Source: Fomitopsis serialis (taxonomy: Eukaryota; Basidiomycota; Agaricomycetes; Polyporales; Fomitopsidaceae). From it: 64,000 bases of DNA. A program made the translations under genes and the position numbers. Shown here piece after piece: positions 48,416-59,539 of this stretch (position 1 is its first letter; each line of letters starts with the position of its first letter). The notes under the pieces were generated by a model that saw only the letters and a program-made list of their open reading frames with translations, was not told the origin of the DNA and ran no database searches. Where the stretch lies: NCBI RefSeq assembly GCF_022376445.1, contig NW_025954971.1, forward strand, positions 434,001 to 498,000, written 5' to 3'.

Positions 48416-49885
48416 GCGCAGGCGGCTTGGCAAGGGTGGATGTTCAAGGGGTCGGTCAAAGGGTCGTTGAATGGCTGTCTCCAAGTCGATACTTGGAGTA
48501 ACAAGACTGTCGAGCAATATATGCGTAGATGATGGGAAGTACAGTAAAGAGCTAGTCAATGAGCCCGGGGCGGACGTCGAGAGGAAGAACAAGAGAGAGG
48601 CTGAGCTACCCTCAAGCTGCCCTAATACAGTGACGCGTCCCACGTGATTCATAACCGAACGCGCGTGGTACGGTGCCGCCGCGGCGTACGCGACTTGGAC
48701 GCGAGCCACCACGAACTTGTCAAACTCGAAGCTACCCGTCATGCATTCATCCACGACGACGACGCTCCCGACCCTCTACATCCAGCCGCACATGCGACTT
48801 GGCCGAGAGCCCTACATGCAAGCTGGTGACACAATATACGAGAACACGAAGGTCCGCGCAGCGCACGCCGACTGCTAATACTCTGCCCTCGCGCCCAGGA
48901 TGAACGAGATGAACATCGTTCATGAACACGCTCATCGCGGCTCTTGCAGTCTGTTGATCGCCACAGATAGTCCGCATCTTCTATTTCAATCCTGCCCCGT
49001 GGGCCTGTTCACCAGGGCCAACTCCGCGCTGTGCTGAGACTCGTGTTCCAGCCTGCAGAACAACTTGGAACACACTAGTACTTGTTCCATGGAAGCCAGC
49101 GGGTGAGTTCCGAGTCAAGGCTAACGGTTCCTCGAATCAACGTGAGTGCCCTAGCGATCTGGGAATCTGCAGACTGACCCAGTGAAACGCATGTCTACTT
49201 CAGTTACAGCTGCGATCACGGAGATGAAACAGCCAGTGTCGGGCTCGCTTGATGCACCAGCTGTGGCCCCTCCGAGCTTCATGGCTACAGAAGATAGACT
49301 GCGCGCGTTGCCGTTGTCGAACGAATGACAAGTCCCTCAGCGTGTTGTCGCCTTGATGATGTCAACGAGCCTGTGCTGCGGTCTGCCATAGCATGCACTT
49401 CAACAGAATCCACACCTGCTGATCGTGACGGGGGCCGGTCATCGTGAGTATGCAATTTCCGCAAAGGATTGACGAAAATGTGAAACCACGGCGATCGCAT
49501 GTAGATTCAGGTATGTAAGAGTCGATTGCGACTTGATTGCAATTGCCCTTGATTGGGGATAACAAACACGCTCCGAGTCTTCCAGGCGGTTAGCATTGCC
49601 CGCGACGAAAACATTGATTTGATTCACACTAGGATTTCTCCTCCCGGCGCTCATCGAGATTGAAGGCCTCACGCACTGTAAGTCTTGCAGACTAAGTAGC
49701 TTCTCGGACGACAGCTGTCATGCGATGCGATATACTGATTATTGCCGTCACAAGGACTCGTGCACATGCACGATCTCGGGATGGTCAACAAGCCCGTACC
49801 CGAAGACTGCGCACAAGCCACTCGGAATCCTGGTTTATAAAGCGCACAGGACCAACTTGAAAGTTGCGCTATCTCGACCCACAGT
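48416..49885. other. Intergenic region
   Basis: About 1.5 kb between the divergent ATG14 and seven-helix gene 1. No coding exon is supported. Confidence 0.35.
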
Positions 49886-51291
49886 GCGCTCATCGAGGTC
49901 GTCATCTCTTCTGTCGTACCCAGCGCGAGCGCAATCACTTCCTATGTTTCACATGCCGTATCAGCGGTCACTGTCACCACAGCCGTTCCGTTGCGCCAAG
50001 TGCGGCGGTTGTGTCTTCCGTGCCAAGCTGGGAACCTTTCATCGCGGGGAACGTATCTCAGGAGCAGATACGAAGCTTTCTGCAGTCGGTCAACTCTGGC
50101 GTATACATCGGCGCCATCTTCCTCGGTTCGTCTATCACACTGTTACAACGACGCTCGAAACTGATGATCCTTGCTTCTTGCAGGTCTACACACATACACA
50201 TTCGCCCATGCCCTGTGGTACATATGGAAGGACAAGAGAACGAGCAGACGTGCTACGCTGCTTCCCCTGATTAGCGTGCTCTGGGTGATGCGGTGCTCAT
50301 GAACGAGGCATGTAACATCGGCTTCAACGCGAATGCGTGGCTTCAATACGACGGGACGAACGAGTCGGCCTTCCATTACTTCGCTAGAAACCAGACTTCC
50401 TCGTTGAATGGCGCCGCGCTGGTCGGTGCTTTCATCAACGTCGTCCTGGTCGATGGGTCATTGGTACGTGCATGCCTACTGGATAGTATATGACGACACT
50501 CACCTCCAACCTGTCTCTCGCATCAGCTCGTGCGATGCTACCGTTGGTGGAAGAACCTATGGGTGATCATACCGTTGGCGTCGCTCGTGCTCGTGTCCTA
50601 CGGTAAGCGCCCTCTCAAACTGTTTCACAACTGCTCATAGGGTATCTCGTCAGTCTGGTACCTGCTCGAGGTTGTGTACACCGCCGGACACGTAGAGGAT
50701 GCTAATAGCGGCTGGATCATACCCTTCCTCAACAGCTGGCCCGTCACTATCGGCCTCGCAGGGGCCCTGCATGCCATCTACACTGCCTTGTTGGCTTCCC
50801 GCGTCATTAAGCTCTCCCGCCAGGCAGGGGAACACGCCGGCATTTGGGCGATCAGCGTGGAGTCCGCCCTGCCATACGGTATCATCTCGTGTTCATGATC
50901 ATTTACTGCGCAAACGTCATGGCCGCCAACGCCTTCATACCACTTTTGGTGCGGCCGCAGGTGCGCATATACTGGATGCGAAGGATCTATGATGTTATAC
51001 GTGCTCTGACTGCCGTGCGCATCCGTAGGGCATCACCGTTGACCTCATCATCATGCGTACATTGAAGGCTGAGCGTCAGGCCGCCTTCGCGTCGCTGCCT
51101 GCACCCGTCGTGACGCCACAGGCGACGGTCGCTACGCCTACCCCGGTGACCCCGATTTCGACCACGGATTCTGCCAGCCTATCACGGATGAGAAGACCAC
51201 GCTCGTGCGGATGGCGAGCATGTGGGAGGCATCGCTTGACAAGAAGGAGCCGGCACCTCCTGAATATACAAGCCGGTTGGGCGAGATGTAG
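49886..51291 (+). pseudogene. Seven-helix membrane protein, tandem copy 1 (several frame breaks)
   Basis: Paralogue of the gene at 53699-55021, with the same exon layout. Exon 1 ends at 50125; the others are 50184-50463, 50527-50602, about 50654-50960 and a last exon ending in TAG at 51291. Matched pieces are SFLQSVNSGVYIGAIFLG, MNEACNIGFNANAWLQYDG, WPVTIGLAGALHAIYTALLA and MASMWEASLDKKEPAPPEYT. No start ATG is visible at the position of the paralogue's start. At least four one-base losses are needed: near 50,005, 50,290, 50,890 and 51,178. This is either decayed or badly mis-called sequence. Confidence 0.75.
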
Positions 51292-51549
51292 GCACCTCAC
51301 TTGGGCTGTGCACTTTGACGAACAGGCTGAATCAGGCTATGTTACGTACAAATGTGGATGTATCATGGCGTGTCGGACGTAACGAATGGCTTCGGAGCAG
51401 TGTGTTTTATACAAACAGATGGGGATGTACCTATGCTTTGACTTACGTCTCGGACTACTAATTTTCAAATCTGAAGCTAGGTTAGCTCTGGTGTGTCTTG
51501 ATGTACAGATGCCCGAGATAGTGGGTCCGAGACGTTCAAACTCACATAC
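51292..51549. other. 3' flank of seven-helix gene 1
   Basis: No coding exon was recognised. This stretch leads into the foldback element. Confidence 0.3.
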
Positions 51550-51760
51550 ATACAGGGTCTTGCATATTTTTTTGACGGTCGCCTCGCGCGAATCTTTGTT
51601 TGTTCCGACCAAAGGCACCCAAATCCGGCAGGTAGCACGGTCAGGCATGTCACGTGTGGAGCGTCTTGGGCTCAACACCTACCGGATATGGCTGACTTTG
51701 GTCGGAACAAACAAAGATTCGCGCGAGGCGACCGTCAAAAAAATATGCAAGACCCTGTAT
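51550..51760. repeat. Perfect 65-bp inverted repeat (foldback) with 81-bp centre
   Basis: The left arm at 51550-51614 is the exact reverse complement of the right arm at 51696-51760. The pairing continues imperfectly inward (CCAAATCCGGCAGGT against the complement CCATATCCGGTAGGT), leaving a loop of about 40 bp. Each arm read outward encodes the same peptide, LVGTNKDSREATVKKICKTL, preceded by RIW. The element resembles a foldback or MITE-like hairpin, or a gene fragment duplicated in inverted orientation. I found no clear target-site duplication. Confidence 0.93.
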
Positions 51761-53698
51761 TTTCCGGAGCAGCCTCCGAGTCTTATTCGCACCAGATCAA
51801 AACGCCACTGGAAATAGTGAATCATTGAGTGCTATCTCCCCCGCCTCGAACTTTGACCTGATTTCCAATGACAAGAAAGAAAACATGTTTCGGAGCTCAC
51901 ACAAGGAGAGTGCTTTCCTTTGAACCTCGCAGAGCTGCATATGTGGGCTGGCGGTTAACGTATGTGGGCTGTATATACCAACGTTAACCGGTTAACGTTG
52001 GCATACACGTGGCCGATCGGTGGCTAATATGCTTCCGAATCCAAATCGGGAGTACTACGCTCGCTTCGATGGCGCTGAGGGAGAAATTCATGCATGCCAG
52101 GTATGTCAGACTCACGGACAATGTCAACAATGACTGGACACAGCATTCCGTAGGTCGTGATTTATGATCACTGCGACCGACGACCCCAGTGGCAGGCACT
52201 GAATACGGGAAGTTAATTCGATTTTATCGCTCCTCATTGAAGATAAGTACGTGTCCGAGCCAACTGCCCTCTCGGATGTCCAAGCCCGTCAAGCACTTTC
52301 TGTGATTGTCGCATTGAAGGTGAGCGAACCTATGCCTGATATACTTAAGTTTTTCGTTACTGTTTATCTGATCCTCGCGGATAAGGTGGAGGCTGCATCG
52401 TCTCGGCCTCATTATGATCATTGGACGGATCCTTTGCGGGATCCAAGGGGCACGCTGACGCGTAGCGCACGCCAAGCGCACGCGTGCCAGGTGGTACGCA
52501 CCTCGTGGGCATACCGCCTCGGGGACAAACCGGTGAGCCATAACAGGAGACCGAGGATGGAGCTGGATAGTGTCCCTGGCACCATGTTGTAGTCGGTCGT
52601 GCACTGTCGCGCGTGGTGGGTCGTGTCGTAAATGATCGCAGTCGTATCAAAGAGGTCTCAGCGTGGTACATGCAGCAGAGTAATTGTATCTAAGCTTGAC
52701 TGTCTCCGAATCTGTATGTTCCAAGACCCAATATTTGAACATACTGGAATACTGCGGTGATCACTGTTAGTAACCTTTGACTTTCAGTGCTAGATTGATC
52801 TACACATCTTAAACACATTTTAGGAGCTAATATACAGGGCGCATAGTCACTCGTTCTTTGGCAAAAACAAATACATAGTTTCCGTCTGGCGTGCACTGTG
52901 CGATGTCCATCAGCGTGATATTTGACTGTTTGCAGCGCAGCGTCTAATCCCCAGTCGCCCGGTTCGTCCCCGAGGCGGTATTCGCACGAGGGGGTGCGTA
53001 AGTACCACCTTGGCGGGATCTACTCTATACATTCGCACAGCCTTTCGCACAGCCTTTGCCGCACATACCACAGGCGGGTAATGTAACCCGCAGAACGAGG
53101 AACCAGTGACCGCCTTCTCTCACCTTCCTTTCTCGTGGATCACACTTGCTATCAGGTCGGTCTTCACTTCCGTTATACCGCAGTTTCAGGTTGCCTGGGT
53201 GCTGAAAGATACTTCAGTCCCGTAGTCTACCCTCCCTCCACACGGCGACACGTGAAGCGTTGTGTCGACCTTATGCCGTCGCGGTGGCATTGCTGAAGAT
53301 GGCGCAGTCGCGATACTCGTCGGCTCTTATGGTCTGCAACGGAGACTTCAGTCGTGATGTTGGGATATCCAGAATATCACATGAAAAAAGTAGCAGGTGC
53401 TGCTGCGACTCACAGTAGACTGAGTAGTATGCGATGTGCTGCGCACCATCGATGCCATTGATCGAGGCACAACTCCGCTTTATCTGAACTTCTCCGGCGG
53501 AGCGAATGCGGATAACGGTGCGTGTTTCCCTCATTAAGTACCTGCGTTTAAGTTAGTACTCACGACGGCGACTTACCCCATTAGTGACCAGTCAGACTCC
53601 CTGGGCGCCGTCGATGCCCATCCTACTATAAAGTGTTCGGAAAAGGTTGTGTGCTGTCCCGACCGCCGTGCTTGGTCTCCGTGTGTACGACCGTAACA
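51761..53698. other. 1.9-kb region without a supportable gene
   Basis: Short ORFs only, for example 52251-52592 on plus, with no domain motif. A small direct repeat of TTCGCACAGCC occurs near 53,032-53,055. It may include remnants of another seven-helix copy, but I could not align any. Confidence 0.35.
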
Positions 53699-55021
53699 AT
53701 GACGGACGCTGTGATCTCGATCGTGTACAGTTCAATTCCACGAGTTTCGTCGGCCTATGCCACTGGCACTGCGTCTGCTGCAGTAGCGAGCAGCTCTAGC
53801 GTCGCAAGCACCTACCAGCCGTTCTACGGCCAGGTCGACTCTACTTCGCAGCCCTCTTTCTTGCGCTCGGTTAATGCAGGCATGTACATCGGCGCCGTCC
53901 TGCTCGGTGTGTCAGGTTTCTGCATGGTCTACAGCACTCTCACTGACGTCTGCCGCAGGTGTGCACACTATCACCTTAGGCCGTGCTCTTGTTGCCGCGT
54001 CGCGCGAGAAGCGGTTGAGCCACCGTGCGCTGTTTCTGGTCGTCGCCAGCGCGCTGTGGGCAATGGCACTAGTCTACGAGATCTGCAACATCGTTTTCAC
54101 TGTGGACGCTTGGATCATCGGCGAAGGGAGCTCGGGCACGTCGTACACCTACTTCGTCGACAACCAGAACTCGGGGTTGGAGATTGCGGCCACTGTCGCT
54201 GCCTTGATCAGCACCTTGCTGACGGATGGGTTCTTGGTAGGCGATTCTTCTTTCACTCGTGTAAGGTCGGTTGTCCTGAGTCTGGTTCTGCTCTAGTTTG
54301 TACGGTGTTCCGCTCTATGGTGGAGTCCCTTGGTCACTGTTCTGCTTGGGTTGCTCACCTTGGCCACGTACGGTACGCACTGGCGCTTCCATACTTTCGG
54401 CGTAGATCATTGAACACGACCCGACGCTTCTGCTAGCCTTCGATATCTTGGAGGTGTACTGGGTCGCGACATCGGGCAACACCCTCTGGCAGACTCCGCT
54501 GTTCGGACAGCTCAGCGTCTCTGTTGCGCTCGCGCAATCGCTGCATGTCATCTTCACGATCCTCTTGACCTATCGCCTCGCCGCCAAGCATAGCAAACTC
54601 GTCGGTGTCACGGGGATGGCGATCGAGTCCGCGCTGCTGTACAGCATCGTGTCAATTGTCTTCATGGCGACGTACTGTGCTCCGAGCATGGCGGCCAACG
54701 CGTTCCTCCCGATGTTGGTACAGATCCAGGTGAGGCTACGTCGATGACTTGCAATCTACGAACACGATCTGATCCACGTATTGGCTCTCACCTCAGGGAA
54801 TTGCCATCGACTTGATCATTGCGCGCTGGTACAGGCGAGAGCGTACCCAAGCCGCCGAGCCCGCTGTCCCCGCCACCATCGTGCAACTTCCCGCGCCGGT
54901 GCAGGCACCTTCGGATACGAGCAGCATCATTGACAACGAGAAACCCATGCTCACACTGATGGCCAGTAAGTGGGACCAAGAGCTCGACAAGGAGCCCGTC
55001 CCTCCGGAATGTACTGCCTAA
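53699..55021 (+). CDS. Seven-helix integral membrane protein, tandem copy 2 (intact)
   Basis: Exons: 53699-53906, 53959-54236, 54297-54372, 54437-54729 and 54797-55021, totalling 1,080 nt and 359 residues in phase. The Ser/Ala-rich extracellular-looking N-terminus (AVASSSSVASTYQ) is followed by about seven hydrophobic helices, among them SVNAGMYIGAVLLG, LVVASALWAMALVYEICNIV, SGLEIAATVAALISTLLTDG, LVTVLLGLLTLATYA and ALLYSIVSIVFMATY. The C-terminal tail is cytosolic and charged (SKWDQELDKEPVPPE). The overall form matches a widespread Agaricomycete seven-helix family of unknown function. A receptor role would be inference. The neighbour at 49.9-51.3 kb is a tandem paralogue. Confidence 0.83.
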
Positions 55022-55837
55022 GTGGCACTAGCGACGGCATTGTGCTTAGCTTCATCGGCGACTGACCTTCGCGAAATCACCATTACGCTCTTCCTGTACC
55101 GCCTCACATTATCACGTAGCCGTGCTGATGAAGCACCTCCCCGAGTTTGCTGTGTATAATGGACAATGGTTGTAGACGTACCAGCCTTGTAAGCCCACGA
55201 ACTTAAATGATCATAACATGTGTTGACGAGAAATCATCGGCGGTGAGATTCTGGGATACCATGCAAATACAATCGAGGTGTTCAGTTACCCGCCGTCGCG
55301 TTCGTCCACTCTCCGTCGCTTTATCGCCTTTTCCTCGTACACACTGTTGACGTCCTCTGGAGGTAAAGCATTGTCGTTCTATGCACTGGGATACGATGAC
55401 CGGCGTGGCGGATATGACGGTCACGTGTGAAGCGAGGCGTACCAGCAGCCCGCCTCATTATTACTGAGTGAGCTTGGATGGTCAGTTGCAAGAGAGCGAG
55501 AGGGGAATGATTGGCGGTGTGGGGCGCAGCCCGCAGGGCTGCCCGACTCGAAGAGTGTGCCTGGACCTGAGGGGCAACGGGTGAGCCGCGATACCCAATA
55601 TGAAGACGTCGAGTACGGCGGCGCGTTGCGGCGAAGCCGTTACCCCCAGTCCAGAAGCCGACGAGCCTCGTCGTACATGCTCTGTGAGCCAGTGTCCAAC
55701 ACTGATGACGCCAATGACCCGTATTGCTGATCAACCGGTTCGCAGAGTCCCGCCGGATGGGCGCCGCGAAGCAAACATCGCTCCGCTGACCCTAGGAGGA
55801 GCAGTGCCGTGTCGTGCTCATCGAACCCGGTGTGTCC
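55022..55837. other. Intergenic region before the minisatellite
   Basis: About 800 bp. ORFs here are shadows without motifs. GC rises toward the tandem repeat. Confidence 0.35.
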
Positions 55838-56319
55838 AGCCTGACTCGTGTGCAGTGGATGACACGAGTTCGTTACGCTCGTGCCGACACGAGCCAGTGC
55901 CAGTGTAAGCGTGCTGCTGCTGCATGCTCCTGACTCGTGTGCAGTGAATGACACGAGCGTGTTATGCTCGTGCCGACACGAGCCAGTGTAAGCGTGCTGC
56001 GTCCAGCCCGACCCGTGTGTGACACTCGCTGGCCATGAGCTCGTGCTGACACGAGCCGGTGTAAGCCCACTGCGTCCAGCCTGACCCGGTGTGACACTCG
56101 CTGGCTATGAGCTCGTGCTGACGCGAGCCAGTATAAGCCTGCTGCGTCCAGCCTGACTCGTGTGTGACACTCGCTGGCTATGAGCTCGTGCTGACACGAG
56201 CCAGTGAAGCATACTGCGTCCAGTGTAAGCATGTTGCCTCCAGCCTGACTCGCGTGTGCATGACACGAGCTAGCGATGCTCGTGCCGACGCGAGCCAGTG
56301 TAAGCGTGTTGCGTGCAGC
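55838..56319. repeat. Minisatellite, about six units of 72-90 bp with palindromic core
   Basis: Six diverged units each open with CCTGACTCGTGTG (or CCCGACCCGTGTG). Each carries a self-complementary core of the form GCTCGTGCYGACRCGAGC and continues with CAGTGTAAGCGTGCTGCGTCCAG. Unit lengths vary, and units 1 and 5 contain short extra pieces. The core could fold into a 6-7-bp stem with a 4-base loop. Confidence 0.9.
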
Positions 56320-56792
56320 ATGAAAGAAACTCAGCGGGTTGGTCCCGCCCGGCGACCAGTGAGCGAGAGCGCTGGTGACGGAGCACTGGGCGGCGGTCGA
56401 AGGACTCGGAGTCGGACAGTCCACAATGGCAACCGCTGCTCGCTCAGCTGGATGCTCATGTCGGACGAGCTTGCGAGACAGAGACTACGACTCTGTGTTG
56501 ACCATCCTCCACGCATTTGTGAGTGGTACCATCATTTGGTCGTTGCTCACATAATCCGGCTCTTCGTCGCCATCGGGATTGATGAGCGAAGGTTGTACCA
56601 TAGTCCCCTTCCTGTAAGCTACAAGTGGTGTAGTCTTAGTGGAAGAAAACGAGAGCTATTCGAAGGGCGTAGCAGCCGCGGAGCCTTCGAGAGCGGTCGT
56701 CCGAGTGGGCGCGCAGAGGAGAGCGATGCGCGCCTAAATCTCCTCCTGCATGCGTAGACTCACTTCTACGCGACGCTCGTGCCTCGCTTCGC
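56320..56792. other. Intergenic region
   Basis: About 470 bp between the minisatellite and the 3' end of the Crinkler-kinase gene. No feature is supported. Confidence 0.3.
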
Positions 56793-59228
56793 TTAGAATA
56801 CCATCTTCGTTTTCTCTTGGTTCATCGCACGGCGCCTCGCCCAATCAGCCAGCGACGGTCGCCGCAACGGGTCACGGTCTTTCAGCTCAACTGCAAACGC
56901 CCGGACCTTCTCTCGTTCTTCAGCACCCGTCTCCGTAGACAGCGCCATAAACGCCTCCAGAACCCGACCGCATGACCACCTGTCCGCCCGGATGGGGCTG
57001 TACGTCTTGCCAACCTCCGGTGCCGTCCAGCCCGCCGAGCCGCAGAAGCCTTCCCTCATCTCGTCCTCGCCCACCACCCGCAATGCGATGTCGAAGTCGA
57101 TAATCTGCAGACGATAGTCGGCGGTGTACACCAGGTTGGCCGGCTTCACATCGCGGTGCGCGACGTTGTGCGTGTGGAGGAACGAGAGACCGCTGATCAA
57201 GTCATAGCTCAAAGAAACAAGTCGCCCATAGATGTCCTCGACCACGCGATTCCGTTCTGCGACCGGCCGCTGCCGTGGGAGCACAAGCCACGCGCCCTCG
57301 GGTGACCAAATGGTGTCGAGTAGAGGGATGATGTGCTCGCTTCGGGGCTTTATCTCGTGCAGGTATTGAAGGATGCCTTGCTCGTCAGAATCGTGGCTGA
57401 CGTGCTTGGTGACAAAGTCGCGCCCGCCATCCACCTTCCTGACGACATACGGTTGCTGGTTGCTGCAATAGCCATGTTAGCGAGAGCTCAGAACATTCGC
57501 ATGGATACTTGCAGGTCGCACCTCGCTCGATGAGGAAGAGTTATCCCTCCACTGTGTCCAGTCAGTGACGATCGTGTATCCCCGTGCGGTGAGCACTCCA
57601 TCCACTGCACCCCCGTCGTTACCAGTGTCTGTCCGGCGACGTTTGTTAGCGCGGTGCTTCATACTCTTTTTGGTGAAGACCGGAAACTTGTTTCTATTGA
57701 CGATCTGCGTGTATGCGTCGAGGTTGTCCTTCATGCTCTTGTACCTTCCATGATCGCTGCCCTCCATCAACGCAGACACAAAGTTGTACAGAGAAAACAC
57801 GAGGCGGAATCGGTCCTTCCCGGTTCTCAAGTCGAAGGTCTCCACCTGGTGATAGACCTGAGTACAAGGATGCATTAATGACTTAACGTTGATGAAACAA
57901 AGTTAAGCTTGCACCGTGTTCTTTCCATCGTCGGTCTGAAAGAGAAGATAGCGTCGGGCCTGGCGCAATTTGTGGAAGTAGATGGCCGGTAAAACGAAGT
58001 CTTTCTTCCTGTCGTCGCGCACCTTATTGACGAGACGGACCACCGCGGCCCCTTGGATCAGCATCCGAGATTCATCATCTGCGCTCGAAGAGTCTTCCGA
58101 AGAGTCCGCTGAAGAGTCCACCTCTGCGATCAATCGGGGAATACCACCAACACATACGCAGAAGTCGCTTTTCGGACGATACGAAAATCTCTGCTCATCT
58201 GCTTTGACCACAAATGGAAACGGCCATCTCGTATCCGAGTCTCCGCTATCAATGTCAGCCAGGAACAAATTGTATCCCGGAGTGCACACTCACAGTCCAA
58301 TCGTGGAATGAGACACTCCCTTGATACCGAGCTGAGATCACCAGCGCGCCATAAGGAAGAAGTAAAGTACGGTGGCTTCCTCCTGCTTGAGAATAGAGTA
58401 GTTGTCCATGTTCTTGTCCGCGAGAACAAAAAGCATGTGCGTCTCCTCCGTAATGTTTTCCATCCGGTCTAAATCTCCAACAGCGTCGTAGAAGTCTCTG
58501 AATGGACGACCTCCCAAGCGTCGATACGCTTCATAAATCTCCTCAAGGCTAGCATATGCCTGTCTCGAAACTCATTAGTCAAGATCAATCAGCCAGATAT
58601 GAGAAGAGAGCACTGACAGTTTTGGCCAGCTTTCGCTGGTTCCCCAACTGCTTTTCGAAGGCACTAGCGAAGATTTTGGCCAACGGTTCCGTAGACGTCA
58701 CCTCGTACACGTCGTTCAAGGCCCGGTCGTGCATCGTGAACGTGCCGGCTTCACTTGCGATGACAAAGGTATCGCTGTAACGATCAATTGTAGTAGCAGG
58801 ATTGATTTGTTGGTGGCTATCGAACGTTGGACCGACGGCTTCGTTAGACGAACATGAGCGAAAATAGCAAGGGATGAGAAAAACGAACGCAGCGCACCGG
58901 ATATCCGCACGACCAGTGCATCCCCCGCAAAATCCTTCACATCTCGGTACGCATCAAGTCGTTTGATGTCTTTGGTGGAAAATGCCTCTCTGACCCGCAC
59001 CCCCACTTCTCTATCTCCACAGTGGAAGATGTGCTTATCAACACATCTCCAGACCTCCAGGCTGGCGTACTGGACATTGTGTAGCACAGGTAGGTTCTCT
59101 TGCTGAACCACTTTCTTCAGATCGCTGACGGCAGCATCTGCAGGTACTTCCACATGAATGCTTGTTCCCACGGGTTGAAGGTCTTCAGTGACGAGGAGGT
59201 AGCGCACTCGAAGGTAATTAGAAGGCAT
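56793..59228 (-). CDS. Crinkler (CRN)-like protein with C-terminal protein kinase domain
   Basis: Exons I can place: 59228-58898, 58774-58618, 58559-58371, 58331-58294, 58245-57915, 57857 to about 57522, and about 57470-56793. The N-terminus (MPSNYLRVRYLLVTEDLQ...VEVPADAAVSDLKKVVQQEN...YASLEVWRCVDKH) resembles the ubiquitin-like header of Crinklers. A middle region follows with DRMENITEETHMLFVLADKN, then an acidic Ser-rich stretch and the nuclear-type basic KHRANKRRRTD. The C-terminal kinase has catalytic loop HRDVKPANLVY, DFD in place of DFG (LQIIDFDIA) and the APE motif GWTAPEV. Two junctions (58898/58774 and about 57522/57470) are one base out of phase. Intracellular signalling or nuclear action is inferred from the family. 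Confidence 0.72.
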
Positions 59229-59539
59229 ACCCGACGGCCAAGGAGAAGGAGGAGATATGAAAGTAACCCACAGTGCTTCAGGGGGTTTCGCACTCCGCCG
59301 TCGCGGTTGTGGCGCGACCGTGACCGTGTTTGGCAAAGTACTTACTGCTCCCAGTGATGCAATTTGGGGGCCTAGAATAATGCAAACGGTCGGTTTCTCA
59401 TTACACGTGGGATTACTGTGCTCAAACAAATTGCATGATGTTGCTATATCTAGCCTTACTTCCCATACTCACTCAGAGCTACGTGCTCTACACAGGGAAA
59501 ATCCGAATTTTCAGCCCCCCTTTTCGCAGCGCCGGTTTC
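59229..59539. other. Intergenic region
   Basis: About 310 bp between the Crinkler-kinase start and the edge of the right inverted repeat. The Crinkler open frame continues upstream to 59429 (MFEHSNPTC), so an earlier start is possible. Confidence 0.3.

Noticed and set aside
53030..53060. Short direct repeat of TTCGCACAGCC
   Set aside because: Two adjacent copies of 11 bp are too little to call a repeat family or an integration site.
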